A stretch of DNA of 64,000 nt from Humulus lupulus (taxonomy: Eukaryota; Streptophyta; Magnoliopsida; Rosales; Cannabaceae): assembly GCF_963169125.1 (NCBI RefSeq), contig NC_084795.1, forward strand, positions 145,861,766-145,925,765, in the 5' to 3' direction. Shown here piece by piece: positions 37,205 to 49,758 of this stretch. The notes under the pieces were generated by a model. It saw only the letters and a program-made list of their open reading frames with translations, did no database searches and was not told the origin of the DNA. Positions within the stretch are counted from its first letter, which is position 1; each line of letters starts with the position of its first letter. The position numbers and the translations under genes were made by a program.

Positions 37205-38211
37205 TGTTATCCCCAAAATTTCAGTTTGATGACATGGCAATCAGAAGTGACAAGTGGCAATGCATGGTCAGTAAATGGCGCATTAATAATCAATAAATGT
37301 GTTGGCTCTTCGGAGTTGTGATAAAGTGATCGGACCGACCTGATAGAATTTATGTCCGACTGGTGAAGATTTTTGACTGACTAGAGAAGTGTCATACTAG
37401 ACAAGATGTTAGACCAGAGATGTGCCATGTTAGACCAGAGAAGTGTCATGTTAGACCAGAGATGTGCCATGTTAGACCAGAGAAGTGTCATGCTAGACAA
37501 GAGATGTGCCATGTTAGACAAGAGAAGTGTCATGTTAGACCAGAGATGTGCCATGTTAGACCAGTCGAGTGCATGGCCGACCAGTCAGGTGCTTGGCCGA
37601 CCGGTGAGGTGCTTGACTGACCGGTCAAGTGTTTTGGCCGACTAGTTTTTCTCCAAGGAGTGACGTCGACTTACTGAACAAATTATTGTTATGCAAGCGA
37701 AGTTCCAGCAACGGCTTAGACTAGAATCAGTTGTGCCTACGCGGAAATCTCTCAGATTATTCCGAAGAAGTAGTGTATTGTTGTATTTTAAATGTTATTA
37801 CTAATGAAATATTGTGAGAGTAACATAAAGGACCCGGTCAAAGGGAATATCTGATGTACGATCCATGAGCCTATAAATAGAAGGCTCATGGCATCATTTT
37901 GAGGAATCTGATCTTTTTGGACTGAGAAAAACTCTCTAGTTTTGAGACTTTGGGACTGTTACTTGGGGCATTTTCTGAGAGAGTTTAGAGAGAGAAACTA
38001 TGTATTCTTCTACTTACACTTAAGAAACTCAGTTGACTCAAGCTCATCTAATCTTAAGTGTAGGATATATATATCACAATTCCAAGTGGATTAGGCTATT
38101 ACCAATAAATTGGGGCTGAACCACTATAAAATTATCTGTGTCGTATTTTTCTCTTGAAGGTTCATTATAGTTTTGACGTCTACTCGTCGTTGGCTAAAAT
38201 CGTGGTCAACA
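37205..38211 (+). repeat. Element C 5' LTR (1007 bp)
   Basis: It runs TGTTATCCCC...GGTCAACA. A TATA box TATAAATAG at 37872-37880 lies between CCATGAGCC (37863-37871) and its perfect inverted copy GGCTCATGG (37883-37891). A 21-bp tandem repeat ('agaccagagatgtgccatgtt' type, about nine units) fills about 37390-37565. Confidence 0.96.
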
Positions 38212-38214
38212 TTT

Positions 38215-38232
38215 TGGTGCTTTCATTGAGAG
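38215..38232 (+). promoter_or_regulatory. Element C primer binding site, tRNA not assigned
   Basis: TGGTGCTTTCATTGAGAG, three bases after the LTR, is identical to that of B. Confidence 0.75.
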
Positions 38233-38267
38233 CTTGAAGAGAAGAAACACACAACTACCATATCAAG

Positions 38268-40500
38268 ATGGCGCCCAAGAATACCAATCTGGCATCCAAA
38301 AAGTCAGGCACGTCAAAAGAGCCTGCTAGATCAGAAGGTCCTAGACCATAGAACCCAGAGACTGAGCCCAGGGTCTTTCTCGAGGAGACCACTCCAGAAG
38401 TTGAACAACTCCAAGAAGCAATAGGCGCATTCCAAGAGGAGATGATGCAATTCAATGCTTGGAAGGAGTCTTTCGCTGAAGAAATGGCCAGGCAAAGAGC
38501 TGCGTTAGAGCAGCGAAGGCGTGATATGGAGGCCAGAAGAGAAGAGCTCAGACAGCGACAGGAAGAAGCTGACTGAAGACATCGCAAAGCAGCACTTTCT
38601 CTAGAAGTGGCTACCCATTGGCCCAAGCCAATGCTCAAGCCGCGGCACAAGAAGCCACCCAGGGAGCAAGAAATAATAATGCTGGTCGGAGGACCACTGA
38701 CAGAGCCAATTCTCAGGGACCGGACAAAAGTAGGAGTAACCCCCCTGGTCGGGAAGATGACAGAGTCCGCTCTAGAACTGCATCAACATAGAGGGAGAAC
38801 TCTAGAACTCCCTCCAGGAGTCACCAATCAGAAACTTCTAGATCAAAGAGTCACAGATTGGGCAGTAAAAAGACTCCACCCAGGCAGGATCGGACTAGGA
38901 CTCCTCGAGATAAGAGGACTTCATAGTTCAAAGATGGGCATGGTCGTGATGAGGCTGATAGTCATCACACCGACCAGTCAAAGGATAAAGAAGACAACAA
39001 CCCACAAGGAGGAAAAGACTGCTCGGGACGTACCGAAAAGCCTCCACTGCACCCCGGCCAGCAGCGTAGCAGGAGAGAGCAAGTCCCACGTAGTAAGCCC
39101 TCTGAAAAATCGAAGAGTACAGTGTTTGATTGGGCAAGAGCGGATGCTTCCCGGAAGGATCTAAGGGACGTTATCACCAACAAGAGGAGGACCGTCCCAG
39201 TCGAAGGGCAAAATCTGAACCGCCCTGCCAGTCAAGTAGAAATACTTGACGGCAGTGCACCAGATGGTAATGCCCGACCAGGCGGTCAAGACCTTGGAAC
39301 TTCGTCAGTTGCACCAGTCATCCAAGCCCAGCTTGACGTGCTAAAGGCTGCAGTGCAAGGTTTGTCAAAATGACCTTCCGGGATGGATGCGATAGACCAC
39401 CGAAGTGGTAGCCCATTTTGTGCCCGGATTAGAGCAGCTCAGTCGCCGGCAAAATATAAAGCATCGGTTCTGCCAGTATATACAGAAAAGGCAGATCCCA
39501 TTAGACGTGTTGGGAAATTCGAGGACCAGATGGAACTGCTCGGGGTAAGTGACGATTATCGGTGTAGAGTTTTCCGGACTACTTTGTCAGATACTTCCCA
39601 GGAATGGTATTGGAAGTTTAAGTCGAACTCCATTACCTCTTGGGAAGCATTCAGGAAGGAGTTTTGTAGACAATTCAACACTGCCCGGACTCCACCAATT
39701 TATGCCAACCACTTGGCAGATATCAAACAAGGAAAATATGAGTCTTTAAAGAGTTATATACTGAGATTCATGAGAGAAGCCAATAGAGCAGCTGCTGTAG
39801 GAGACGGGGGGAAGATGGTTTCCATATCCGCTGGGATAACTTATCGGAGCCCTTTGAGGGATAGTATACATAGAAATCCAATTTCAACACTTCAACAATT
39901 TCTTGACTGAGCAGACAAGTATATGAAATTGGATGATGCAATTGAGAAAGAGGAGAATGACATTAACAATCCGGGCAGATTAATTGACCCTCCTAAGAAT
40001 GATGGAAAGAAACGTGGAAATAACTAGTCTGACCACCATGAGGAAAAGAAAGCAAAGTTGAGTTCAAACGAAAAGCCAACCAAGTATGAGCCTCAGTTCA
40101 CTAATTACACCACTCTCTCAGCCAGCCGAGAGGAGATATATCTTGCTAGTCATGAAGAGGTTCCCTACAAGAAGCCTCCCCCCATCATGAAAGAGATGAG
40201 GAAGAGAGATATGAATAAGTTTTGTCGTTTCCATGGAGATTATGGTCACGACACAAATGAATGCAATCACCTTAAGGATGAGATAGAATTTTTTCTCCGG
40301 TCGGGCAAGTTGAGGAAGAACCGGGCAGAGCACCCCAGGAGAAGGAGGCAGCAGCAATTCTGGGTTCGAATGACAAAGATCTCCGCCCTTGCAGCCTGGG
40401 CCTGTGGACTTTACCTTAGACACTATATGTGGATGTCCACACTTGGCTAAGGATAGCAACAAAGCAAGGGAGAGGTATGCTGAGACACGTCGACATGAGC
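38268..40500 (+). pseudogene. Element C gag, followed by a large deletion of pol
   Basis: The start ATG is at 38268 (M-A-P-K-N). A Gln/Arg/Glu-rich coiled-coil stretch is at 38400-38580. A frameshift lies near 38610. The retrotransposon gag domain is at about 39430-39910 (W-Y-W-K-F-K, W-E-A-F-R-K-E-F-C-R-Q-F). The knuckle C-R-F-H-G-D-Y-G-H-D-T-N-E-C is near 40230. Sequence just before the protease (T-I-C-G/C-P-H-L-A-like) is near 40430, and then homology ends at about 40540, where non-coding 3' sequence begins. Stops occur at 38349, 38574, 39371 and 39908. No protease, RT or integrase follows. Confidence 0.85.
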
Positions 40501-40928
40501 GGGAGTGCTAGAATCAGGAGCCACTGGAACGGCAAGCGTCTGTGAATATATTATTTCTAAATACCGCTTTCAGAGTGGTAGTTTAATTTCAAGTTGTTTA
40601 ACTTGTTATTTAAATTTGGTTTATGAGCTGGTTATTTGCTGACTAGTCATCTATTTTTGAACAATTTTTGTTGTTTAAGACTCGTTATTAGACACGTTTT
40701 GTCCTTTTTAATTTACGAGTAATAAAAGAGACTACGCGCAGCGTGGTCGATTCTTGCTACAAATGTTCATGTGTGTTAATTGTTCGAACAGTGTTCAACT
40801 AGTCGGTAAAATTGGATAGTGTTCAACTGGTCGATACGTTTGAGCAGTGTTCAACTGCTCGAGTATTTTCAATATATTCTATGTGTTTCATGAGCAATTA
40901 ACTGCTCGAACAGATTCGGTCAAGTAGC

Positions 40929-40968
40929 AAGTGACCCAGGATCTTTCAACCCTCGATCGATTGGGGGG
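40929..40968 (+). promoter_or_regulatory. Conserved inverted repeat plus internal G-run after the pol position (C copy)
   Basis: AAGTGACC at 40929-40936 is followed by a degenerate right arm (TCGATT at 40957-40962) and GGGGGG (40963-40968). It is retained although pol and the aORF are gone. Confidence 0.6.
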
Positions 40969-41859
40969 CACATGGGGTATACTGGTACATAATTTAACAC
41001 AAGCAATAAGAGCACGAGTAAACATATTTGTTTTTAGGCTGACTTGTAAAATTTTGACGTAAAAAAAGGCCATTAAGCTAACTTGTTTGACAAAGCTTAA
41101 GTAACTTGGAATTTTTCAAAATTTCAAGTTAGAAGCAAATATTCGTGTGACAATAAACATTATGCTCATAAAATGCTAGAGCAATAAGAGTGTGAGAAAG
41201 TATACTTAGCAGGGACTTATGAAATGTCTAGAATTTCTAAGTTAGAAAACTAAGTACTCATGCGAAAATATAAGGCATACATTAGAGTGACTTTACTATT
41301 CACAAAAAACTTATAACTTTTTAAGTCTAAAAAGACTTAGAATGTTTCAGGTTAACAAAGAAAAGTAAAGTATAATTGCCAATAACTCGGCTGTACAAGA
41401 AAAATATCAAAGCTGCTATGCAACAATTGTCTTCACAAGAATAAAGAGTAAACTACTAGCCAGGTACAAGGTTTAGCTGATCAGGTGCAAAGTTTTCCTG
41501 GTCGGGAGAGTAGATACAACTTCCCTGGTCGGCTGAGCATATATCACTGGTCGAGTAGGAAACTCTGTTGTTGAGCATGACTAACAACGATGAGTCCTTG
41601 GAGTGAATCAAACAAACACAAACAAATGAATGCAAAGTAAAAACTACGTAGTGAAAAAATGTCTTTAAGGAGAGAAGTCAATTTTTCCCCAAGATTGATT
41701 GAGAGAAATCAATATCTCAAAATACTTTTGGGAGATTCAAACAAGGTGTTTTGATGGTTTTCGAAGGGATAAGTTTTAGGCATATGCTTGAGTAGCTATG
41801 CCATATGCTCGATCGGTTGGGTGATGGCCGAGCAGATGCTGAATGTGCCCAAGCAGGCC

Positions 41860-42235
41860 CGCACGCGCGTCTGAAGGCTGGTGTCTAAGCAGCTGGGGCT
41901 GCGTCCGATCATTTGGCTAGGTGCCCAAGCAGGCCCGCGCGCGCGTCCGAAGGCTGGTGTCCGAGCAGCTGGGGTTGCATCCGAGCGGGTGTGGGCTACG
42001 TCCGATTGGTTGGCTGGCATGTCCGAGCGGCTGGGGCTGCATCCGAGTGGGTGTGGGCTGTGTCCGAGCGGTTGGGGCTGCATCCAATCGGGTGTGGGCT
42101 CCGTCTGAGCAGCTGGGGCTGCATCCAAGCGGGTGTGGGCTACGTCCGAGCAGGTGTGGGCTGCGTCCGAACGGGTGTGGGCTGCATCCGAGTGGGTGTG
42201 GGCTCCATCCGAGCAGGTGTGGGCTGCATCTAAGC
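41860..42235. repeat. 21-bp minisatellite at the D insertion site
   Basis: Units such as 'catccgagcaggtgtgggctg' repeat every 21 bp, best at about 42060-42235, with longer diverged units to the left. Because 21 is a multiple of three, frames across it give seven-residue G-V-G-x-x-R-x repeats that are not a gene. Related sequence resumes at 50131 beyond D. Confidence 0.85.
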
Positions 42236-44480
42236 TGTAACGACCCGAATTTGCTAATCGGGCTTAGGGCCTTGATTAGGGTGCCTGGAGGGCAATAAAT
42301 GATTTGATATGCTTATATGTTGATTTATGTGAATATATGATAATGATGCATGTTTAGTTGAGTTAAATGTGCATGTGGGCCCCGTCTCGATATTAGGGGC
42401 ATAAATGTGATAAATGTGATATATATATGTGATATGTCTGTGCAGCACGATCCGAGACAGTCCTTGGGAGCGGTTAGTCGGAAAGTCACACCAGGGTTGA
42501 GATTCGGACTCGGGGTGAGTCGAGGGGTAATTTGGGTACTAGGTGTGTTATGGGATTATCAAGATATGAAAATGAATATTTGGAGATATATTTGAGGATA
42601 GAATGTCTAGGCGGGAATATTTGGGAAATTTACCATTTTGCCCTCGGGGACGTTTTGGTTCCCCGAGCATTGAGGTAACCACATAGACTTAAGCTAAATA
42701 AAACAAAAAGGAAGAATTAATTAGGAGCTTTGGGAACCGACTTACACCTTTCTTCTGAACTAAGGATAGCTTCTCACCATTCCTATCTCTCTCTCCTTCA
42801 TTCTCTAAGAAACAACTCAAGGAAATTTTGGTGTAAGCTAGCTTAAGCAAGGATTTGGGCTGAGAAAACTTAGGAGCTTGAAGCTTGGGGATTGAGGATC
42901 AACTTCAGAGATTGAATTCAGCAAAGGTAAGCTTTAATTATAGGGATTATGTTGGGATTTCAGTTGTGTTTTTGGGTTATGCATGTGAGTAGAACTTGAT
43001 CTGTTTTTGGGTGTCTTAGCTGAGTTTTGGAGCAGATTTTAATGGGGTTTTGGTGCTGTTATTGAGCTGAAATAACTGTGTTGGTTATCTAGGATTGTTA
43101 GCCAGGTTTAGGGTGGATTGGATTGAGGAAAGATGTGGAAAGATGGTGAGGAAATCTGGGTTCGGAGGTGAGGGCCGCAGCCCTAGGATGGGCGCGCCGC
43201 CGCCCGTGTGCGCGCGCGACCGAGTGTGGCTGAAGAGTTCATGTGCGTTGTGGTGCTTGGTGCGCGCGCCGTGGCGCTTGGTGTGCGCGCCGCCGCCCGT
43301 GTGTGTTGTAGGGGTGTGCTAGCCTCTGTTTTAAGGCTAGCTGCGGCTCTTGAGGGTGGGGCCGCGGCTCTTAGTGCCAGTTTGTGTTTTTAGGGGTGTT
43401 TAGGTTTGGGAACTCAATGGTTAAGGCTCGGGATGGATTTTATCACCCGGATTAATAGAATTCAAGGTCCCGAAGGTTAGGGTTTTGGCTCGAATTTATT
43501 TATTGAATTAGAACCTGATGGATGGATGTTGTTAACGTGTTGTGACTAGGGTTTCGGAGAGGCTCAAGTCAGAGGACTGTGCTCGGGACATCGGTGCTCG
43601 GAGAGCTCGGGACTCAGGTAAGAAAACCCTTGTTCCCATAGAGCTTGTATGGAGGGCTGAGCCCAATGTGTCTGAAAAGAACTGGTATGCAGGGCTGAGC
43701 CCAAGGTGTTTAAGTTGCAGGGCGTAGCCCTTTGATTGAATTAGCTAGAATTCTGTATTTGCTTGTTATGCTATGACTGTTATTGTGTGAATGATCGGCA
43801 AGAGCCGGGAATGGTGTAGGCCGAGGACGGCAGAGGCCGGGAACGACGAAGGGCATGCTGAGTGCAAGGCCGAGAACGGCAAAGGGTCGGGAGCAGCGTT
43901 GAGCATGTGGAGTGCGAGTTGCCAAGGCGAGTCCCTAAAAGGATACCTGGGATATCCTCACGGCATGGTCCGCGAACCCAGGGCTTGGTAAATGCCTTGG
44001 ATGGCTAGGCCGTATGTGTTTAGCCCATTGGTGGCCTGGTTATATGCTTGATATATGTGTTGCATAAGTTATCTGTTTGTGGGTTTTCTTGTTGGGCTTC
44101 GGCTCACAGATGCTCTGTGGTGCAGGTAAGGGTAAAGAGAAGGTCAACCAACCATCAGTACAACAGGCGCGAGGCGGCGTGTACATGTTTGGCTAGCCTG
44201 GCTGCCACAGCCAGAGAATTTTTTGGGAGATGCTTGTAAATAAACCTAGATTTTGTCGTTAGTCGACTTGGTTCAGTTTATATGTTGTAAATGTTTCTAA
44301 ACTGTATTTTGGGATCCCAGAAGTCAAACTTTTATGATTTTCAATGAAATAAAGTTATTTCTAAAGTTTTTCCTCTGTTTATAGCTTAATTACACTGTTT
44401 TCTCTAAAACCTCGATTAGCGAGTTGAAAGCACGTTTTTAAACTCACTTAGTAACAGCTCTAAGGAAGTAGGGCGTTACA
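42236..44480 (+). repeat. Element D 5' LTR (2245 bp), unpaired
   Basis: It starts TGTAACGACCCG and ends GGGCGTTACA. It is similar over its length to the LTRs of A, including the 'ctaagg-gcaataaatgattt' start region and the 'gggcttcggctcacag' region. It has no partner in the window. Confidence 0.92.
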
Positions 44481-44483
44481 ACT

Positions 44484-44495
44484 TGGTATCAGAGC
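44484..44495 (+). promoter_or_regulatory. Element D primer binding site (tRNA-iMet type)
   Basis: TGGTATCAGAGC lies three bases after the LTR end. Confidence 0.95.
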
Positions 44496-44806
44496 GAGCC
44501 AAGGTTATTGGTTCTGGAGATTGACCGAACATGTACACACACTGTCAGTGACAGGATCAACTCAAGGTTGGTTGGTAAGATTGGCTAATATGTTTGAATA
44601 AGTGTTTGAATGCCTGCTTGCCTGCTTATGTTATATAGAGCATGATGAATGAGTTAACATCTGCATGATGCTAGGGCATGGCCCGTTGTGTGTTACATGT
44701 TATATGAGATATTATTTGTGGGTGACTAATGTGTTTGGGAGGTGGTTTTGGATGTTGTTATCATGCCTGATGAGCGGCGTCGTTGGTTGCAGGCATATTT
44801 GTTGAG

Positions 44807-47800
44807 ATGCCTCGACAATCAGCTAGACTCTGCGGCAGTAGGGCCGAGGATGACAACCAGGGTCAGGACCCTCCACCTGCCCCACAGAATTGGCAAGAGA
44901 TGTTTGCTGAGATGGAAGCAAGATTACAGCGAATAGAGGAAGAGTTGCGATAGTTGAGGCGGCAGGCCCCGCCTTAGGTTACTGGGCTGCCAGTGCAACA
45001 GGTTGCAGCACCAGTGCCAGTGCAGTCTGCTATGGAGAATAAGTGGGAACCTTTGTATGAGAGGTTCAGGAAGCAGCATCCTCCCACCTTTGAGGGTGGA
45101 TCAGACCCACTGTGGGCAGAGTAGTGGATGAATATGATTGCCTCAATTCTGGATTTCGTGAGAGTTCAGGGGAATGAGAGGGTAGCCTGTGCTAGCTACA
45201 TGTTTAGAGAGGATGCCCGCATCTGGTGGGACGTGGTGGTTCAGAGAAGGGATGTATCAGTTATGACCTGGGAAGAATTCAGAAACTTGTTTAATGAGAA
45301 GTACTACAGTGTGGCAGTACGAGCTGCGAAGGTTTATGGGTTTATCAACCTGACCCAGAATCGATCGACAGTGACAGAGTATGCTTTAAAGTTTGATAGA
45401 TTGGCGAAGTTTGGGCCAGATCTAGTGCCGACAGATGCGGCCAGGAGGGATAGGTTTGTGCGGGGGTTGAATGTTATGATCGCCCGCGATGTGAACATTA
45501 CCTTGGATCTAGAGACTACTACTTATGGCCAAGTTGTGGACAAGGCCCTTACTGCGGAGAGTGCCGAAGATCAGATTTGAAAGGACAGCGCTATTAGGCG
45601 TGATGCTAGGAGGACAGTGCCTCCTTTTGTTGGGTTCAATCGTGGTGGTGGTTTTAGTGAGCAGAAGAGGAAGGCCCCAGATTCTTTTGTTCCTCCCAGC
45701 TCAGATAGGGGGGCACGGGGTGCTTCTACTGGCCGTCAAGGTGGCAGTGACAACTGGAGGAGTTTTCCAATGTGTCCGCGGTGCAGGCATCGACACCAGG
45801 GTGAGTGCAGGATCAGGACCTACTTTGTTTGTGGGAGGGCTAGTCATCTGAAGAGGGATTGCCCTCAAGTTAAGAAGGAGGAGCAGAAGCAGAGCAACAG
45901 TCTTGTTCCTGCCAGGGTATTCACTTTGACACAGACTGAGGCGGAGGCTAGTCCCTCAGTTGTGACAGGTCAGATCTCTAGTGCTAGTTCTTTGTATACT
46001 GCATTGTTTGATTCAGGGGCTACCCATTCATTTGTATCTGCTAGAGTGATAGATCAGCTTTGTAGACCTAGTGGTGTGTATGCTAGGGGATTTCAGACTT
46101 TGTTGCCAACAGGGGAATTGGTAGTCTCTAGGAAATGGATTAGAGCATTGCCAGTAGAGGTAGATGGTAGGGAGCTGTCTGTGGATTTGATTGAGTTAGA
46201 GATGGATGACTTTGATATGATTCTAGGGATGGATTGGCTATCCAAGTATGGGGCAATGATTGATTGCAAGCGCAGAATGGTGACTTTTGAACCAGAAGGG
46301 GAGGTACCCTTTGTGTTTGTGGGGTCAGTTAATGGACCGTGTGTACCAATGATTTCAGCCCTAAGGGCTAGAGACTTGATGCAGGAAGGTTGCATAGGAT
46401 TCCTGGCAAGCGTTGTGGATACCTCTAGGGTGGTGTCGGTTGGACTGGGTGAGACTAGATTGGTGTGTGAGTTTCCGGATTTGTTTCCAGCGGATTTGCC
46501 AGGGTTGCCGCTGCAGCGGGAGATTGACTTTGTTATAGAGTTTGTACCAGGAGCGGAGCCAGTATCTAGGACACCTTATAGAATGGCTCCAGCAGAATTA
46601 AAGGAATTGAAGATTCAGTTGCAGGAGTTACTTGATTTGGGGTTCATCAGACCGAGTTTCTTGCCATGGGGTGCTCCGGTGTTGTTCGTTAAGAAGAAGG
46701 ATGGGTCCCTTAGGATGTGTATTGATTATAGGGAGTTGAACAAGTTAACTATTAAGAACAAGTATCCATTGCCTAGGATCGATGATTTATTTGATCAGCT
46801 ACAGGGGAGAACAGTGTTTTCCAAGATAGATCTCCGATCAGGTTACCATCAGTTAAGGATTAAAGAGGAGGACATACCAAAGACTGCTTTCCGGACGAGG
46901 TATGGACATTATGAATTCCTGGTTATGTCCTTTGGATTAACCAATGCCCCAGTAGCTTTCATGGACATGATGAATAGGGTTTTCAAGGATTATCTGGACA
47001 AGTTTGTGATCGTATTCATTGACGACATCCTAGTGTACTCCCAATCAGAGGCAGAGCATGAGCAGCATCTGCGGTTGGTTCTACAGCGGTTGAGGGAGCA
47101 TAAGTTGTATGCTAAGTTCAGTAAGTGTGAGTTCTGGTTGCCACAAGTTACATTTCTGGGCCATATCGTCAGTAAGGAGGGGATTCTGGTTGACCTAAGT
47201 AAGATTGAGGCGGTCGGAGATTGGCCTAGACTGAGCAATGTTCCTGAAGTGAGAAGCTTTCTGGGTTTAGCAGGGTATTATCGGTGATTTGTTGAGGGGT
47301 TCTCTAGAATAGCTACGCCATTGACAGAACTAACAAAGAAGAAGACAAGGTATGTCTGGATGGACATGTGTGAGAATAGTTTTAAGGAACTGAAGCGGCG
47401 GCTGATTACTACGCCAGTGTTAAGCTTGCCGACAGAGAATGAGAAGTTTGTGGTTTACTGTGATGCATCAAGACAGGGATTGGGGTGCGTGCTGATGCAA
47501 GCTGGTAAGGTGATAGCCTATGCATCGAGACAGTTAAAGGAATATGAGCAGAGATATCCTACGCATGATCTGGAGTTAGCAGCGGTGGTGTTTGCACTTA
47601 AGATTTGGAGGCATTATTTGTATGGTAAGAAGTGTGAGATATACACCGACCATAAGAGCCTAAAGTATTTCTTTACACAGAAGGACCTGAATATGTGCCA
47701 GAGACCGTGGCTGGAGTTGGTTATGGATTATGATTGTGATATCCTATACCATCCTGGGAAGGCTAATGTAGTGGCTGATGCATTGAGTCGGAAAGGCTCA

Positions 47801-49279
47801 GGACAGTTGTTCAGTTCGAGGCAGATATCTGATAAGTTAGCTGAGGAGATGACCAGAGCAGGTATTGATTTGGTGATTGGACAGTTATCCAACATCACTC
47901 TACAGTCTACACTCCTTGAGAGGATCAAGGAAGCACAGGGGAAAGATTCCCAGCTGCGAGGTCATAGGGAGAGTGCCTTAGTCGGAGCGACAAAGGACTT
48001 CTCCATCTCAGAGATGGGGTTATTGAAGTACAAGGGTCGGATATGTGTTACGATGGATTCTGATATTCGGCAGGAGATCTTAGATGAATCACATACCACT
48101 CCCTATTCTTTGCACCCGGGTACGACAAAGATGTACCAGGACTTGAGAGCTTTGTATTGGTAGTCGGGCATGAAGAGGGATGTAGTGGATTATGTAGCCA
48201 AGTGCTTAACTTGCCAACAGGTTAAGGCTGAGCACTAGAGGCCAGCAGGGTTGTTGCAGCCTCTAGGGATCCCATAATGGAAGTGGGAAGATATTACTAT
48301 GGACTTCATGGTTGGTTTACCGAGAACTGTGGGACAGCATGACTCAGTCTGGGTGATTGTGGATAGGTACACCAAGTCCGCCCACTTTTTGCCTGTTAAG
48401 ACAACTTATACCATGGAGCAGTACGCTGAGTTGTATGTGAAGGAGATTGTTCTACTTTGTGGGGCTCCGAGGTCGATAGTATCCGACAGAGACCCCTCCT
48501 TCACTTCCAAGTTTTGGGAGAGTCTGCAGAAGGCTATGGGCAAGCAGTTACGGTTTAGCACCGCTTATCATCCTCAGACGGATGGGAAGTCTGAGAGGAT
48601 GATTCAGATATTGGAGGATATGCTGCGAGCCTGTGTGCTTGACTTTGGGGGATCGTGGAGTAAGTATCTCCCTTTGATTGAGTTCTCGTACAATAACAGT
48701 TATTAGGCGACCATTGGTGTGGCTCCGTACGAGATGCTTTATGGAAGGAAATGTAGATCACCTATTCATTTGGATGAGACAGGTGAGAGGAGGTATTTGG
48801 GTCCAGAGATGGTTTAGAGGACCAATGAGGCGATTGAGAAGATTAGAGCGCGTATGCTCGCCTCCCGGAGTCGACAGAAAAGCTATTCAAACCTGAAACG
48901 CAGGAGTGTGGAATTTCAGGTTGGTGATCATGTGTTCCTTAGGGTTTCACCCATGAGGGGTGTGAAACGGTTTGGTGTGGTAGCTTACAGATTAGCGATG
49001 CCTCCAGCTTTATCAGGGGTTCATGATGTTTTCCATGTATCCATGCTTCGGAAGTATATGTCAGATTCAACGCATGTATTAAGTTTTGAGAATCTAGAGC
49101 TTGATCAGGATTTGTCCTATGAGGAGAAGCCGGTTCAGATTCTTGACCGAAAAGATAAAGTCTTGTGGAGCAAGACCATTGCCTTGGTGAAAGTGCTGTG
49201 GAGAAACAGCAAGGTTGAGGAGGCGACGTGGGAACTTGAGTCAGAGATGAGAGAGCGGTACCCCGAATTGTTTAGGTAA
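44807..49279 (+). pseudogene. Element D Gag-Pol with chromodomain: ten stops, no frameshift
   Basis: One frame runs from ATG 44807 to TAA 49277-49279. Order: gag (F-R-E-D-A-R-I-W-W-D near 45215), degenerate knuckle (first Cys reads Tyr, near 45825), protease [11 protein letters not shown] near 46005, [11 protein letters not shown] near 47020, RNase H Y-C-D-A-S-R near 47458, integrase C-L-T-C-Q-Q near 48205, S-D-R-D-P-S-F near 48480 and S-E-R-M near 48590, then chromodomain near 49160-49275. Stops start at 44951, 44975, 45122, 45578, 47285, 48161, 48236, 48275, 48704 and 48815. An in-frame deletion of about 20 codons lies near 48980 relative to A. The integrase triad residues are otherwise present. 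Confidence 0.92.
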
Positions 49280-49298
49280 TTTCAAGGATGAAATTTTT

Positions 49299-49310
49299 GT
49301 GAGGGGATAG
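49299..49310 (+). promoter_or_regulatory. Element D polypurine tract
   Basis: GTGAGGGGATAG corresponds to the tract of A at 34123-34137. In A the LTR starts within two bases of it. Here five bases (tcatt) precede the first base of Cassandra. Confidence 0.75.
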
Positions 49311-49315
49311 TCATT

Positions 49316-49687
49316 TGTGACGCCCCACGTCACTATGGCTGCTTTCTGGAATGATGGCTGGCTTTACAAACCAATACGAGTCTTTTCAGCATGCTTTTTC
49401 CTCACTCACATGCTTCCTAGGAAAACTTCCCAGGAGGTCACCCATCCCTAGATTACCCCAGGTCAAGCACACTTAACTTTGGAGTTCTCAAGTGATGGGC
49501 TACCGAAAAGAAGATGCATCTTGTTGATATAGGTAGTACCCATCAATCCATTTAAGCCCTCTTCAACTGTGTAGTCCCATACCTACACAGTCTTAGAATC
49601 ATCACACTTGACCTTCCCCAGGCGGTGTGGGATTGCACAGCTTACCCGGTCTTTCCCCTTACGGATCACGGGATTCTGACTGTCACA
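49316..49687 (-). repeat. Cassandra 3' LTR (left copy)
   Basis: 372 bp, TGTGACGCC...CTGTCACA on the + strand. It pairs with 49759-50130. Confidence 0.95.
49425..49520 (-). other. 5S rRNA-like domain in the left Cassandra LTR
   Basis: On the - strand the order CCCATCA...GAACTCC-AAGTTAAG-GTGCTTG...GATGGGTGACCTCCTGGGAAG follows the second half of plant 5S rRNA, including its internal box A and box C promoter elements. It is a diverged domain inside a transposon LTR, not a ribosomal gene. Confidence 0.85.
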
Positions 49688-49689
49688 AT

Positions 49690-49756
49690 CACCCCCCCTT
49701 ACAGGCCCGACGTCCCCGTCGGCCACACTTCCGGCTGGGTCAAGGCTCTGATACCA
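49690..49756 (-). promoter_or_regulatory. Cassandra primer binding site and polypurine tract
   Basis: On the - strand TGGTATCAGAGC (49756-49745) is the primer site, and AAGGGGGGGTGAT (49700-49688) is the polypurine tract. The primer site equals those of A and D. Confidence 0.9.
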
Positions 49757-49758
49757 TT

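Larger units (their letters stand above)
40545..42235. other. Element C 3' spacer, left part
   Basis: This is AT-rich non-coding sequence with short 'gttcaactggtcga' repeats (40790-40860). It carries the conserved hairpin/G-run at 40929-40968 and Cys/Gly-codon-like minisatellites near the right end. I find no aORF here, unlike F, B and G. Confidence 0.6.
42236..49315 (+). mobile_element. Element D: Tekay/Del chromovirus with 5' LTR but no 3' LTR of its own
   Basis: The 5' LTR (42236-44480), tRNA-iMet primer site, gag-pol with chromodomain and polypurine tract are present. Where the 3' LTR should start (after 49310) a Cassandra element begins. The flank before the LTR is taagc (42231-42235) and the flank after Cassandra is tgagc (50131-50135), a one-mismatch duplication. 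The 3' LTR of D is therefore replaced by Cassandra to within a few bases. Confidence 0.9.

Noticed and set aside
37406..37645. ORF with M-L-D-Q-R-C-A repeats
   Set aside because: It is the reading of the 21-bp repeat in the LTR of C, with no other coding evidence.
38211..38232. Naming the tRNA that primes B and C
   Set aside because: The 18-base site is conserved, but I could not match it to a tRNA 3' end with confidence without a search.
41796..42298. ORFs with G-V-G-C-I-R-A type seven-residue repeats
   Set aside because: They arise from a 21-bp minisatellite in the non-coding spacer of C, and they run into the LTR of D.
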